Assembly (NCBI GenBank): GCA_934500705.1
Contig: CAKSTI010000001.1
Location: 1-64,000, forward strand
Origin: an uncultured Clostridia bacterium
GTDB taxonomy: Bacteria; Bacillota; Clostridia; UMGS1810
Direction: 5' to 3'
DNA: 64,000 nt
Shown: positions 7,585 through 16,258 of the stretch, one piece after another
Layout of the letters: each line of letters begins with the position of its first letter
Numbering within the stretch: the first letter of the stretch is position 1
Notes under the pieces: model-generated
Told to the model about the DNA's origin: nothing
Databases searched by the model: none
The model's input: only the letters and a program-made list of their open reading frames with translations
Made by a program: the position numbers and the translations under genes

Positions 7585-9291
7585 ATGAAAAAGCAGACTG
7601 TTATTAAAACAGCAATCTGCGTGATTGCAATAGCAATCATAGCATTTCTGGCGTTTAACGTCAAAGGTCCCGGAATTGCCGAATGTGCTGACTGCGGCGG
7701 CACCGGGGAGATAAGCGATGTAGTATGCGAAACTTGCGGCGGTGAGGGAACGGTTCCCACCGGCAGATACTACTCAACGGTTATGGCGCTTGTTCCGCCT
7801 ATTGTGGCAATAGGACTTGCCTTGATTACAAAAGAGGTTTACAGTTCACTGTTTATCGGAATTTTTGTGGGCGGACTGCTCTATTCCGGTTTCAGTTTTG
7901 AGGGAACTGTGGTTCACGTTTTCTCGGACGGCTTTATTTCAAACATTGCCGACGCATATAACATAGGAATACTCTTGTTCCTTGTAATTCTCGGCGCAAT
8001 GGTTGCAATGATGAACCGTGCCGGCGGTTCGGCGGCATTTGGCCGCTGGGCGTCAAAGAGAATTAAGACAAGGGTGGGAGCACAGTTGTGCACCATTATT
8101 TTGGGTTGCCTTATCTTTATTGACGACTACTTTAACTGCCTTACGGTCGGCAGTGTTATGCGCCCGGTTACGGATAAGCACAATATTTCACGTGCAAAGC
8201 TTGCATATCTCATAGACGCTACTGCGGCACCTGTGTGCATTATAGCTCCCATTTCATCGTGGGCGGCTGCGGTCAGCGGATTTACCAAGGGTTCGGGAAT
8301 GAACGGTTTCCAGCTCTTTATAAGCGCTATACCGTATAACTTCTACGCAATTCTTACTATTACAATGATGCTGTTCCTTGCGTTTTCAAACTTTGACTAC
8401 GGTCCGATGAAACTGCACGAACTGAACGCTATGAAGGGCGATTTGTTCACAAGCGGCGGTGAGGAGTTTAAAAATTCTGAGGACAGCGACGCCAACCCCA
8501 AGGGCAGAGTGTGTGACCTTGTTGTGCCGATACTGGTGCTCATCGTTGCGTGCGTAATAGGTATGATATATTCAGGCGGATTTTTCACCTCCGGCGAGGA
8601 CGGTTACAGAGATTTCATAACCGCATTTTCAAACTCGGACGCATCTGTTGGTCTTGTTTACGGTTCGTTTATGACACTTATATTTACTGTCGTATTTTTC
8701 CTTGCAAGACGTGTCCTCACATTCAGAGAATGTATGGACTCCATACCGGAAGGATTTAAGGCAATGGTACCGGCAATAATGATTTTGGCTTGTGCCTGGA
8801 CGCTTAAAGGTATGACCGACAGCCTCGGTGCAAGAGAGTTTATCGCCGGTGTTGTTAAACATTCCGCAAAGAGCTTTATGAGTTTTCTGCCGGCTGTTAT
8901 ATTCCTCATTGCCGTTGGTCTTTCGTTTGCAACGGGAACTTCGTGGGGAACGTTTGGAATACTCATTCCGATAGTTATAGCCGTATTCGGATTTGATAAG
9001 GGCGAAATCACGGTTGTTGCCATATCTGCTTGTATGGCAGGTGCGGTGTGCGGCGACCATTGCTCACCGATTTCCGACACAACAATTATGGCGTCGGCAG
9101 GCTCGCAGTCCAATCACTTAAACCACGTTTCAACTCAGTTGCCGTATGCTATGACGGCGGCACTTGTGTCATTTGTATGCTACATAATCGCAGGATTTGT
9201 AAGCAACTGGCTCATAATGCTTCCGCTCTCGGTGGTGCTTATGCTCGTTGTTCTTTTCGGACTGCGTGCAATATTAAAGACAAAAGCCTGA
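7585..9291 (+). CDS. NhaC-type Na+/H+ antiporter with N-terminal Cys4 (DnaJ-like) motif
   Basis: This is a 568-residue polytopic membrane protein of the NhaC superfamily. Supporting segments are IDDYFNCLTVGSVMRPVTD, APISSWAAAVSGF and CGDHCSPISDTTIMASAGS. It probably exchanges Na+ (or an organic acid such as malate/lactate) for H+. Unusually, residues 34-55 carry two CxxCGGxG units (C34/C37 and C48/C51), like DnaJ zinc-finger repeats. They sit between a first hydrophobic helix (about 8-26) and the antiporter body. If helix 1 runs in-to-out, the motif faces outside. Start ATG 7585 follows a GGGGG-rich RBS. Confidence 0.85.
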   Translation: MKKQTVIKTAICVIAIAIIAFLAFNVKGPGIAECADCGGTGEISDVVCETCGGEGTVPTGRYYSTVMALVPPIVAIGLALITKEVYSSLFIGIFVGGLLYSGFSFEGTVVHVFSDGFISNIADAYNIGILLFLVILGAMVAMMNRAGGSAAFGRWASKRIKTRVGAQLCTIILGCLIFIDDYFNCLTVGSVMRPVTDKHNISRAKLAYLIDATAAPVCIIAPISSWAAAVSGFTKGSGMNGFQLFISAIPYNFYAILTITMMLFLAFSNFDYGPMKLHELNAMKGDLFTSGGEEFKNSEDSDANPKGRVCDLVVPILVLIVACVIGMIYSGGFFTSGEDGYRDFITAFSNSDASVGLVYGSFMTLIFTVVFFLARRVLTFRECMDSIPEGFKAMVPAIMILACAWTLKGMTDSLGAREFIAGVVKHSAKSFMSFLPAVIFLIAVGLSFATGTSWGTFGILIPIVIAVFGFDKGEITVVAISACMAGAVCGDHCSPISDTTIMASAGSQSNHLNHVSTQLPYAMTAALVSFVCYIIAGFVSNWLIMLPLSVVLMLVVLFGLRAILKTKA

Positions 9292-9323
9292 GAACATATT
9301 ATATCTAACATAGTACGTAGATA

Positions 9324-9457
9324 CAAAAAAGGGGCTGTTTAAAAAGTCCTAAAATCACAAAAATGATCTCTACGGTTTCAGCCTTTTTTCTACACACAAA
9401 AATCGAGGACTTTTCATCCTCGATTTTTGTGACACTTTTTAATTAGCTCCTTTTTGT
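9324..9457. repeat. MITE-like inverted-repeat element between nhaC and the dehydrogenase
   Basis: The roughly 135-bp stretch starts ACAAAAAAGGGGCT...TAAAAAGT, and its end, read in reverse complement, starts CACAAAAAGGAGCT...TAAAAAGT, with TCACAAAAAT following in both. The long imperfect terminal inverted repeats and lack of coding capacity fit a small non-autonomous element or an IS end pair. Its right edge abuts the stop codon of the dehydrogenase gene. Confidence 0.5.
9395..9431. terminator. Bidirectional terminator hairpin
   Basis: CACAAAAATCGAGGA (9395-9409) pairs perfectly over 15 bp with 9417-9431 around a 7-nt loop. Arms are A/T-rich at the base and a T-run follows shortly after on the plus strand. 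It lies between convergent genes (nhaC plus, dehydrogenase minus) and probably terminates both. Confidence 0.7.
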
Positions 9458-9458
9458 G

Positions 9459-10460
9459 TTATACGTTTGACGGAACTTTTGTTTCCTTTACTTCGTTTAC
9501 AAGTTCTCTGCCGTCAAAGTACATTTTGATGTTTTCGAGCGTAATTGTGGCGATTGCCTTTAACGCCTCATTTGTTAAAAACGCCTGGTGCGACGTTATG
9601 AGGACGTTCGGCATAGCGAGCAGGATTGTCAGGATTTCATCTTTTACAATAGTGTCGGAATAATCTTCAAAGAATATGTCCGACTCCTCCTCGTAAACGT
9701 CGAGGGCGGCGCCGCCGATTTTTTTGCTTTTAAGTCCTTCGAGCAGTGCCTCACTGTCAATCAGCGCACCTCTTGATGTGTTGAGGATAACCACGCCGTC
9801 TTTCATTTCGTCAATGGTCTTTCGGTTTATGATGTGGTGCGTTTCCTTTGTCAGAGGACAGTTAAGGGAGATTATGTCTGCCTCGTGGCAGATGGAGTCT
9901 ATGTCCGTATACTTGATGTCCTCAACGTTAGGGTAGGGGTCGTAGGCCAAAATTTTCATTCCGAAGCCTTTGCATATCTTAATAAATTCCTCGCCTATTT
10001 TTCCCGTCCCGATAACGCCCATCGTCTTGCCGTGCAGGTCAAAGCCCGTAAGACCGTTGAGGCTGAAATTGAAGTCCTTTGTGCGGATATACGCCCTGTG
10101 AAGTTTTCTGTTAAGGCACAAAAGCATTGCGATGCCGTGCTCCGCAACTGCGTGCGGTGAGTAGCGTGGCACACGCAGAACCCGCATTTTGCCCCGTGCG
10201 GCGTCAAGGTCAATGTTATTGTATCCGGCACAGCGCATTGCAATCAGGTCAATTCCAAGCTCCGAGAGTGTATCTATTGTCCGTGCGTCGATTATGTCGT
10301 TTACAAATGCAACAACGCCGTCCGTGCCTTTTGCCATCACGGCGGTGTCGGCATTCAGTTTGTTTTCAAAATAGCGGAAGTCAACGTCATAGTCGCCTTT
10401 GAGCTTGTCAAACCATATTCTGTCGTAGGGTTTTGTGTCGAAAAATGCCAAAGTATACAT
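9459..10460 (-). CDS. D-isomer 2-hydroxyacid dehydrogenase (D-lactate dehydrogenase type)
   Basis: The 333-residue cytosolic NAD-dependent enzyme probably reduces pyruvate to D-lactate. The Rossmann motif GVIGTGKIGEEF lies near residue 146. The substrate-binding Arg is in LNTSRGALID, and the catalytic His is in ITSHQAFLT. The N-terminal FDTKPYDRIWF segment is typical of LdhA-type members. The RBS (AAAGGGTG) is inside the terminator hairpin of the preceding tadA gene, and no separate promoter is obvious. Alternatives are other 2-hydroxyacid substrates. Confidence 0.88.
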   Translation of the reverse strand: MYTLAFFDTKPYDRIWFDKLKGDYDVDFRYFENKLNADTAVMAKGTDGVVAFVNDIIDARTIDTLSELGIDLIAMRCAGYNNIDLDAARGKMRVLRVPRYSPHAVAEHGIAMLLCLNRKLHRAYIRTKDFNFSLNGLTGFDLHGKTMGVIGTGKIGEEFIKICKGFGMKILAYDPYPNVEDIKYTDIDSICHEADIISLNCPLTKETHHIINRKTIDEMKDGVVILNTSRGALIDSEALLEGLKSKKIGGAALDVYEEESDIFFEDYSDTIVKDEILTILLAMPNVLITSHQAFLTNEALKAIATITLENIKMYFDGRELVNEVKETKVPSNV

Positions 10461-10509
10461 AAAAAATCACCCTTTCGGATTTATTGTGCCCCGAAAAATG
10501 TGATTTTTT
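10461..10509 (-). terminator. tadA terminator overlapping the dehydrogenase RBS
   Basis: AAAAAATCAC (10461-10470) pairs with GTGATTTTTT (10500-10509), with an inner CGG/CCG pairing. On the minus strand the U-rich 3' arm ends directly at the ATG of the dehydrogenase gene, and the arm contains its AAAGGGTG ribosome-binding site. The structure could both terminate tadA transcripts and mask translation of the downstream gene. Confidence 0.55.
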
Positions 10510-10516
10510 GTTGGAA

Positions 10517-10951
10517 TTATCTTTTATTTTTGAAAAAATTTTTTAAAACCTGCGAACATTCGTCCTCGTTTATGCCAATGTAAACCTCCGGTTTGTGGTT
10601 GAATTTCATCACAGAAAAATCGCATACGGAGCCGAAACAGCCGCTCTTGGGTTCTTGTGTGCCTATGTAAATTCGCTTGATTTTGGCGCTTATTACAGCG
10701 CCAGCGCACATAGGGCACGGTTCGAGAGTGACGTACATCTCGCAGTCGGCAAGCGTTTTTTCACCAGTTTTTTCACAGGCGGCTTTTATGGCATTGATTT
10801 CTGCGTGGCAGGTGGCATCGTGGGAATTTTCCACGGTATTGTGTGAGGCGGCAATCACTTTGCCGTCCTTGATTATGATACAGCCGACGGGCACTTCGCC
10901 CTCATCTGCGGCCTTTGCCGCCTCTTTCAGTGCATAACTCATATATTTCAT
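10517..10951 (-). CDS. tadA: tRNA-specific adenosine deaminase
   Basis: This zinc deaminase (about 144 residues) converts A34 to inosine in tRNA-Arg(ACG). The zinc-binding and catalytic motif CHAEINAIKAA and the Cys pair TLEPCPMCAGAV are present. Three consecutive ATG codons (10957, 10954, 10951) follow GGAGG at the end of the preceding gene. The third gives 7-nt RBS spacing and is favoured. The gene overlaps or abuts the stalk-domain gene, so the two are probably cotranscribed and translationally coupled. Confidence 0.93.
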   Translation of the reverse strand: MKYMSYALKEAAKAADEGEVPVGCIIIKDGKVIAASHNTVENSHDATCHAEINAIKAACEKTGEKTLADCEMYVTLEPCPMCAGAVISAKIKRIYIGTQEPKSGCFGSVCDFSVMKFNHKPEVYIGINEDECSQVLKNFFKNKR

Positions 10952-10953
10952 CA

Positions 10954-12459
10954 TCATTCCTCCGTCTGCGGAAAAAGCGAGGGTACGTTTCTTAAATACA
11001 TCGGCTTTAAGTGCTCAATGCGCACCGACGTTCTGTACTGACCGTATATATCGTCAAAAACGGTGCTGAAACCGAGAATTTTCCCCTTTATTACCGATGT
11101 TACAAAGTCATCGGGAACATACATTACGCCTTTGAGGGAAATTGGTGCGGCGGAAAGAACGATTGGGGTGGCATCTGCATTTACTGTGCGGTTTCCCTCG
11201 GTTACATTCACCGTTTCAAACGGCAGCAGAGATTTTGCGGATATTCTGATGTTTCCCTCGCTCCATACAATGCGGCTGTCGTCAAGACCGAGAGTGTTAA
11301 GGAGAGGGCGCAGGGGCAGATAGGCAATGCCGTCTTTGTTTACGGGAAATCCGCCGAAGGTGAGCGTGCTCGTTTTATACGGCGACACCTTCGGGGCATC
11401 TGTCGTATAAGAAAGTGAGTACGATGCGTTCTCGTACACATTATATATGTTGTCACCGGTTGGAAAGTCAAAGTCGGTGTACTCGTTTGTGCAGTGGGCA
11501 CTTACATTTACAAGCATTTTGATGTCGCTGTTGTCGGCGTTTACTGCCGGTTTTTCGGCATTGGGATCCGCCGGCATTTTCTTGCCGGTGGAGGCATAAT
11601 AAACTTTAAAAATATTTGTGTCGAGGTCTGCGGTTAAGTCAAAATCCTCAATGTATCCTTTCTCCGAAAATTTAAAGTGTGATACAAGCGACGATGCACC
11701 GAGCAATCCGACATTTTTTATTCTCTGCGATGCGGCATATGTCTGCTCACGGAATTTTAAAATATCGCCCGGAGTGTAAAGACCGCCGTTTATAACGGAG
11801 TACAAAGGCTCGTTTGAATTTTCAAAAAATTGCGAGATTAATCCCTTTAAATTACTGTCGGTGACAGTGAGTGAATATTTTCCGTCGGAATATCCGAGCG
11901 AGGAATTTTGTCGTACGGCATTTTCCAATCCGTTGTGCAGAGTTTGTGTTCTCAGGTACGCAGGGTAAAAATTCACCCCGTCCGTATATTTTGAGTCAAA
12001 TACATAATATTTATCACTTGTCGGGAGCTTAACGGTTATCTGATATGACGTTTTTTCGCTGTTGGTGGAGTCAAGGTGCACCCATATGTAAAAAGCGGCT
12101 TTTGCGTCAACGTACAGGTCACTGTTGAGTTCAAGAGGTGCAAGTGCATATGCCTTGATATATGCCTTTAAAATCCGCCTGTTTTTTCTTGTTTCGTAAT
12201 TTATGTCGAGATGGAGTTTTGAGTCAAAAATACCTTTTGCAATTTTTGCTGCACTGTACGGCTTTATGTATTCGTCAAGACAACTCAAAAATGACAAGTC
12301 AGATGTGTTGTCGGCAGAAATATCCATAGAAATACTGCCGTAATCGGGAAAAAAGTTTTCATATTTAAAAAAGTCATCATACACGTTTGCAAGGGCAGCC
12401 GTTTGAAAAAGCACAAATGCCGCAAGTACAACGGCAGAAACATATTTTTTAATAGACAT
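10954..12459 (-). CDS. Secreted protein with C-terminal copper-amine-oxidase-type stalk domain
   Basis: The 501-residue protein has a signal peptide (MSIKKYVSAVVLAAFVLF then QTAALAN). Its long middle region is beta-rich and not recognised. A stalk domain lies near the C-terminus (GFPVNKDGIAYLPLRPLLNTLG and a second repeat ending ISLKGVMYVPDDFVTSVI). Such domains occur on exported Clostridia proteins, so the product is probably cell-surface or extracellular; function unknown. ATG 12459 follows AGGAGG with good spacing, whereas an upstream in-frame start has none. It heads the minus-strand pair with tadA. Confidence 0.75.
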   Translation of the reverse strand: MSIKKYVSAVVLAAFVLFQTAALANVYDDFFKYENFFPDYGSISMDISADNTSDLSFLSCLDEYIKPYSAAKIAKGIFDSKLHLDINYETRKNRRILKAYIKAYALAPLELNSDLYVDAKAAFYIWVHLDSTNSEKTSYQITVKLPTSDKYYVFDSKYTDGVNFYPAYLRTQTLHNGLENAVRQNSSLGYSDGKYSLTVTDSNLKGLISQFFENSNEPLYSVINGGLYTPGDILKFREQTYAASQRIKNVGLLGASSLVSHFKFSEKGYIEDFDLTADLDTNIFKVYYASTGKKMPADPNAEKPAVNADNSDIKMLVNVSAHCTNEYTDFDFPTGDNIYNVYENASYSLSYTTDAPKVSPYKTSTLTFGGFPVNKDGIAYLPLRPLLNTLGLDDSRIVWSEGNIRISAKSLLPFETVNVTEGNRTVNADATPIVLSAAPISLKGVMYVPDDFVTSVIKGKILGFSTVFDDIYGQYRTSVRIEHLKPMYLRNVPSLFPQTEE

Positions 12460-12498
12460 AGCCTGTCCTCCTTTTGAATACATTTTATCAAAAAACAG

Positions 12499-12528
12499 TT
12501 GCTATGATAAGCCTTTATATGATAATAT
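12499..12528 (+). promoter_or_regulatory. Probable promoter of the dGTPase-like gene
   Basis: TTGCTA (12499-12504) and TAATAT (12523-12528) are 18 nt apart, with TGa before the -10. An overlapping TATAAT at 12526 is a possible alternative. The gene starts 33 nt further on. Confidence 0.45.
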
Positions 12529-12560
12529 AATGTAAATGTAACATTAACGGAGTGATAAAA

Positions 12561-13775
12561 ATGTCAAAATACAAATCTTTGAGTAAAGAAATATGCGACG
12601 AAATAATTAAAAATACAAGCGACAAATATATATTGAAAGATACTGCGGTGCGCAGAAATCCGAAACACGACAAGGCAACCCTCTGGCGCCCGGCGTTTGT
12701 CCGTGACGCCGAAAAAATTCTGCATTGCCCGTACTACAACCGTTACAGTGACAAAACGCAGGTATTTTCGCTCTACAAAAACGACGATATTTCAAGACGT
12801 GCTCTGCACGTCCAGCTTGTTTCCAGAATTGCAAGGAACATCGGCAGAATGTTGTCTTTAAACTGCGACCTCATAGAGGCGATAGCGCTCGGCCACGATA
12901 TAGGACATACGCCGTTCGGACACGCAGGAGAAAAGTATCTTGATATTCTGTATAATGCAAACACGGGCAGGCATTTTCTGCACAATTTGCACAGTGTCCG
13001 TGTCCTTGACCGCATTTTTAACTACAACATCAGCCTTCAAACTCTCGACGGCATACTGTGCCACAACGGTGAAAGCGAAAGGAAGGAATATCATTGCGCC
13101 GATACCGACAGTTTTGAAAAATTTGACGCAATGACGGAAAAGTGCTACACCGATTTGGAATACGCCGCCGCTATAATGCCGTCTACCAAAGAGGGCTGTG
13201 TTGTGCGGATAAGCGACCTTATTGCCTATATCGGCAAAGACAGGCAGGACGCAATTCAAACCGGCGTCATAGACGGCTACGGGGTTTTCTCAAACGGTTC
13301 TATGGGCAATTTTAATGCGGCAATAATTAATAATATGATAATAAACGTAATAGAGAACAGCATCGGCAAGGATTATATTGCACTCGATAAAGAGTGTTTT
13401 GAAAATCTGAGAATATGTAAAAGAGAGAACTATGAGCTTATATATTTGAGCGAAAAGGTTTCAAAACTCCAACAGGAGTATATTGCCCCGATATTTGAGG
13501 AGCTGTACGGAGCAATGCTCTCCGATGTAAAGAGCGGCAACAAAAGCTCGCCCGTGTACAGGCATCACATAGATTTTATCAACGACCGCAGAAAATTTTA
13601 CGGTGCGGAGGACTATGCCGAAACCGAGAGCAATCAGATTGTCGTAGATTACCTTGCAAGTATGACGGACGATTATATGGTTGAGTTATATGATTATTTA
13701 TTTCCCGGGAAAAGCAAAATAAAATATTTCTCATATTTTGAAGATATTTCTTATAAAAATTTAAAAAATGTATAG
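12561..13775 (+). CDS. dGTPase-like HD-domain phosphohydrolase
   Basis: The 404-residue protein of the deoxyguanosine triphosphate triphosphohydrolase (Dgt) group probably hydrolyses dNTPs to nucleosides and triphosphate. HD-domain metal ligands are visible: His in HVQLVSRIARN, HD in ALGHDIGHTPFGHAG, and the late Asp in VRISDLIAYIGKD. The N-terminus (YNRYSDKTQVF) also matches the family. ATG 12561 lies 9-10 nt after GGAG; the upstream in-frame GTG has no usable RBS. It is a single-gene unit. Confidence 0.85.
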   Translation: MSKYKSLSKEICDEIIKNTSDKYILKDTAVRRNPKHDKATLWRPAFVRDAEKILHCPYYNRYSDKTQVFSLYKNDDISRRALHVQLVSRIARNIGRMLSLNCDLIEAIALGHDIGHTPFGHAGEKYLDILYNANTGRHFLHNLHSVRVLDRIFNYNISLQTLDGILCHNGESERKEYHCADTDSFEKFDAMTEKCYTDLEYAAAIMPSTKEGCVVRISDLIAYIGKDRQDAIQTGVIDGYGVFSNGSMGNFNAAIINNMIINVIENSIGKDYIALDKECFENLRICKRENYELIYLSEKVSKLQQEYIAPIFEELYGAMLSDVKSGNKSSPVYRHHIDFINDRRKFYGAEDYAETESNQIVVDYLASMTDDYMVELYDYLFPGKSKIKYFSYFEDISYKNLKNV

Positions 13776-13802
13776 ACTTTTTTAATATAAATATGTTATA
13801 AT
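13773..13802 (+). promoter_or_regulatory. Promoter of the sensory-hydrogenase operon
   Basis: TAGACT (13773-13778) and a perfect TATAAT (13797-13802) are 18 nt apart, with TGT giving an extended -10. The -35 overlaps the stop codon of the preceding gene. The first ORF starts at 13851 behind GGAGG. Confidence 0.6.
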
Positions 13803-13850
13803 ACTTAAAAACATTTGTGTATTATAACAACAATACGACAGGAGGTCAAT

Positions 13851-14189
13851 ATGAAATTAAGCGAAGTAAAGGAAATACTCTCTGCCGATATATTGTGCGG
13901 TGAGGAAAAAATGGAAACGGAAGTCAAGGCGGCGTGCGGCTGTGACCTTATGAGCGATGTTTTGGCATTTGTAAAAGACCAGGCGCTTTTGCTCACCGGT
14001 CTTATCAACGCACAGGTTGTCCGCACGGCTGAAATGATGGATATGAAAGCCATTGTTTTTGTCAGAGGGAAGGTGCCGTCTTCGGCAATTTTAGAACTTG
14101 CCGAAGATGCCGGCATCGCAGTACTGTCCACACAGCTGCCTATGTACCCGGCGTGCGGAATGTTGTATTCAAACGGATTGTATAAATAG
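13851..14189 (+). CDS. DRTGG-domain protein (first copy)
   Basis: This 112-residue protein resembles the stand-alone DRTGG regulatory domain found in phosphotransacetylase and HPr-kinase-like contexts. The segment LLLTGLINAQVVRTAEMMDMKAIVFVRGK and the C-terminal LPMYPACGML are visible. DRTGG proteins of this kind accompany [FeFe]-hydrogenase signalling clusters; a role as ligand or nucleotide sensor is inferred. ATG 13851 directly follows an ideal GGAGG. The next gene begins 12 nt after its stop. Confidence 0.8.
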   Translation: MKLSEVKEILSADILCGEEKMETEVKAACGCDLMSDVLAFVKDQALLLTGLINAQVVRTAEMMDMKAIVFVRGKVPSSAILELAEDAGIAVLSTQLPMYPACGMLYSNGLYK

Positions 14190-14201
14190 TCGGAGGTGGA
14201 T

Positions 14202-14627
14202 ATGGAGGGATACAAACTCAGCTACGACGTGGACGGCGATGATTTTACCGTTGCCGGAGAAGCGTCAAGAAATTTAAAAAAGGTGCTTACACAGCTCGGC
14301 ATTGACCCCCAGATTTCACGCAAGGCTACCATTGCAATGTACGAAGGGGAGATAAATATGGTTATACACGCAAACGGCGGAGTTATTGATGTGGAAATAA
14401 CTCCGGAGTGCATACATATGTTTTTAAAAGACCGTGGCCCCGGAATAAAAAACGTAAGTCTTGCAATGGAGGAGGGCTATTCCACTGCGTCCGACCAAGT
14501 GCGTGAACTCGGTTTCGGTGCGGGAATGGGACTGCCGAATATGAAAAAATACGCCGATTACATAAATATTGATACCGAAGTCGGCGTGGGCACTACTGTT
14601 GAAATGATTGTAAATATTACCATTTAA
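14202..14627 (+). CDS. RsbW-type anti-sigma/Ser-Thr kinase-like ATPase
   Basis: A 141-residue single-domain GHKL ATPase. It carries an N box (AMYEGEINMVIHA), a G1 box (DRGPGI) and a G2 box (FGAGMGLPNM). Members phosphorylate Ser in partner proteins or bind sigma factors; the partner here is unknown, though adjacent DRTGG proteins are plausible. ATG 14202 lies 5 nt after CGGAGG, and an in-frame GTG at 14196 is inside the RBS. It is tightly packed between a DRTGG gene and the HydS-like gene, suggesting one signalling unit. Confidence 0.85.
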   Translation: MEGYKLSYDVDGDDFTVAGEASRNLKKVLTQLGIDPQISRKATIAMYEGEINMVIHANGGVIDVEITPECIHMFLKDRGPGIKNVSLAMEEGYSTASDQVRELGFGAGMGLPNMKKYADYINIDTEVGVGTTVEMIVNITI

Positions 14628-14640
14628 AGGCGGTGGCGGT

Positions 14641-15930
14641 ATGAACGAGGTCAGACACTCCGTTTTTCTGGATAAGGAAAAGTGCAAAGGATGCACAAAC
14701 TGCATCAAATCCTGTCCGACCCAGGCAATACGTGTAAGAAACGGCAAGGCAAAGATTATTAAAGATAAGTGTATCGACTGCGGCGAGTGCATAAGGATTT
14801 GCCCGTATCACGCAAAGCAGGCGGTTACCGATAAGTTTGAAAAGCTCTCGGAGTACAAGTACACCGTGGCAATTCCGGCGCCCACGTTTTACGGTCAGTT
14901 TGAAAAGACCGATGACGTAAATGCCATCTTGAATGCTCTTGTACAAATGGGCTTTGACGACGTCTTTGAAGTTGCCTATGCCGCTCAGATAATAACATAT
15001 GAAACAAAAAAGCTGATGGCGGCAAAACTCTTGGAAAAACCGGCTATAAATTCGGCGTGCCCGGCGGTTGTTAAGCTCATTGCGCTGAGGTTTCCGAACC
15101 TTATAAACAACGTAATCCCCGTGATTTCTCCGATGCAGCTTGCCGCAAGGCTCGCAAGGAAAGAGGCGGAGCAAAAGAGCGGATTTAAAGCAGGCGATAT
15201 AGGCGTGTTTTTCATAACCCCCTGCGCCGCAAAGGCAACGTGCGCACAGAGCCCGATAGGACTTGAAAATACTGAGGTTGACGGCGTTTTGTCCGTTAAG
15301 GACATCTATCTTAAAATCCTGCCGTATCTTAAATCAGACGGTGAGCTTAAACCGCTTGCAAAGGCGGGATTTCAGGGCATAAACTGGGCAACCGGCGGCG
15401 GAGAGGCGTCGGCGGTGTCCGTGCCGAATTACATAGCGGTGGACGGAATACAGAACGTGATTAAAATACTTGACGAAATAGAAAATAACAGGCTCAAAGA
15501 CGTTGATTTTGTGGAACTTCTCGCCTGTACCGGCGGCTGTGTGGGCGGCCCGTTAAATGTGGAAAACAACTTCGTTGCCAAACGCAGAGTAAAGAACATT
15601 GCAAAAAAGAGCAGTGTTGAAGTTGACGAAAAAGCCATCTCGGCAGTTGACTGCAATGTCTGCTGGGACGCTCCGCTGCCGTTTATAGAGTCACGCCAGT
15701 GGCTTGACGGTGATATGATTGTCGCTATGAAAAAACTTTCGCAGATTGAGGAAATATACCGCTCTCTCCCCAAGCTCGACTGTGGTTCGTGCGGCTCTCC
15801 CACGTGCCATTGCCTTGCCGAGGATATCGTTCAGGGCTATGCCTCCGAGGAGGACTGCATAGTCAAGTTTAAGCAGAAAATTTTAAAATTTGCAGAGGAC
15901 GTAATAAATATTGAAAAGAGGGAACAGTAA
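14641..15930 (+). CDS. Sensory-type [FeFe]-hydrogenase homologue (HydS-like), no PAS domain
   Basis: The 429-residue iron-sulfur protein starts with two [4Fe-4S] ferredoxin motifs (C15-C25, C44-C54). An H-cluster-type domain follows, with L1-like SACPA (C140), L2-like TPCAAK (C195) and L3-like CTGGC (C296, C300). The four putative cluster cysteines are retained. However, the TSC-x-P-x-W, PCxxKxxE and GGGQP signatures of catalytic enzymes are degenerate. A further [4Fe-4S] domain follows (C381, C384, C389, C406: CGSCGSPTC...DC), and the protein ends about 20 residues later. HydS proteins usually carry a C-terminal PAS domain; none is present. It probably senses H2 or redox state rather than turning over H2 quickly. 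Confidence 0.85.
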   Translation: MNEVRHSVFLDKEKCKGCTNCIKSCPTQAIRVRNGKAKIIKDKCIDCGECIRICPYHAKQAVTDKFEKLSEYKYTVAIPAPTFYGQFEKTDDVNAILNALVQMGFDDVFEVAYAAQIITYETKKLMAAKLLEKPAINSACPAVVKLIALRFPNLINNVIPVISPMQLAARLARKEAEQKSGFKAGDIGVFFITPCAAKATCAQSPIGLENTEVDGVLSVKDIYLKILPYLKSDGELKPLAKAGFQGINWATGGGEASAVSVPNYIAVDGIQNVIKILDEIENNRLKDVDFVELLACTGGCVGGPLNVENNFVAKRRVKNIAKKSSVEVDEKAISAVDCNVCWDAPLPFIESRQWLDGDMIVAMKKLSQIEEIYRSLPKLDCGSCGSPTCHCLAEDIVQGYASEEDCIVKFKQKILKFAEDVINIEKREQ

Positions 15931-15931
15931 G

Positions 15932-16258
15932 ATGACAGTTAAGGAACTGACGGAAAAGCTCGGATTGGAAACCGTGTCGGAAGGAAACGGCGATGCTCAG
16001 GTCTGCGGCTGCTATTGCAGCGACCTGCTGAGCCACTGTATGTCCAATATCAGAGCGTCAAACGTGTGGGTTACGGTTCAGGCTAACATAAACATTGTCG
16101 CCATTGCCGTGCTCACTGAACTTTCGTGTATAATAATTGCGCAGAATATGCCCGTTGACGAAAAGGTTATACAAAAGGCAAAAGAGGAAGGCGTTTCAAT
16201 CCTTCGTTCTGCGCAAACTGCGTATGAACTGTGCGTCGGAATAGGAAAACTGATATGA
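15932..16258 (+). CDS. DRTGG-domain protein (second copy)
   Basis: The 108-residue protein resembles the DRTGG protein at 13851. The shared pattern includes VKELTEKLGLETVSEG, VCGCYCSDLLSHCM and VSILRSAQTAYEL. ATG 15932 follows GAGGG and lies 1 nt beyond the stop of the HydS-like gene. Its last codons overlap the PHP gene start (ATGA), so the three are probably translationally coupled. Two DRTGG paralogues in one operon suggest paired sensor or scaffold components; function inferred only from context. Confidence 0.8.
   Translation: MTVKELTEKLGLETVSEGNGDAQVCGCYCSDLLSHCMSNIRASNVWVTVQANINIVAIAVLTELSCIIIAQNMPVDEKVIQKAKEEGVSILRSAQTAYELCVGIGKLI

Noticed and set aside
8629..9113. Long antisense ORFs opposite nhaC
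   Set aside because: They lie entirely within a conserved transporter gene, and their compositions look like reverse-frame shadows.
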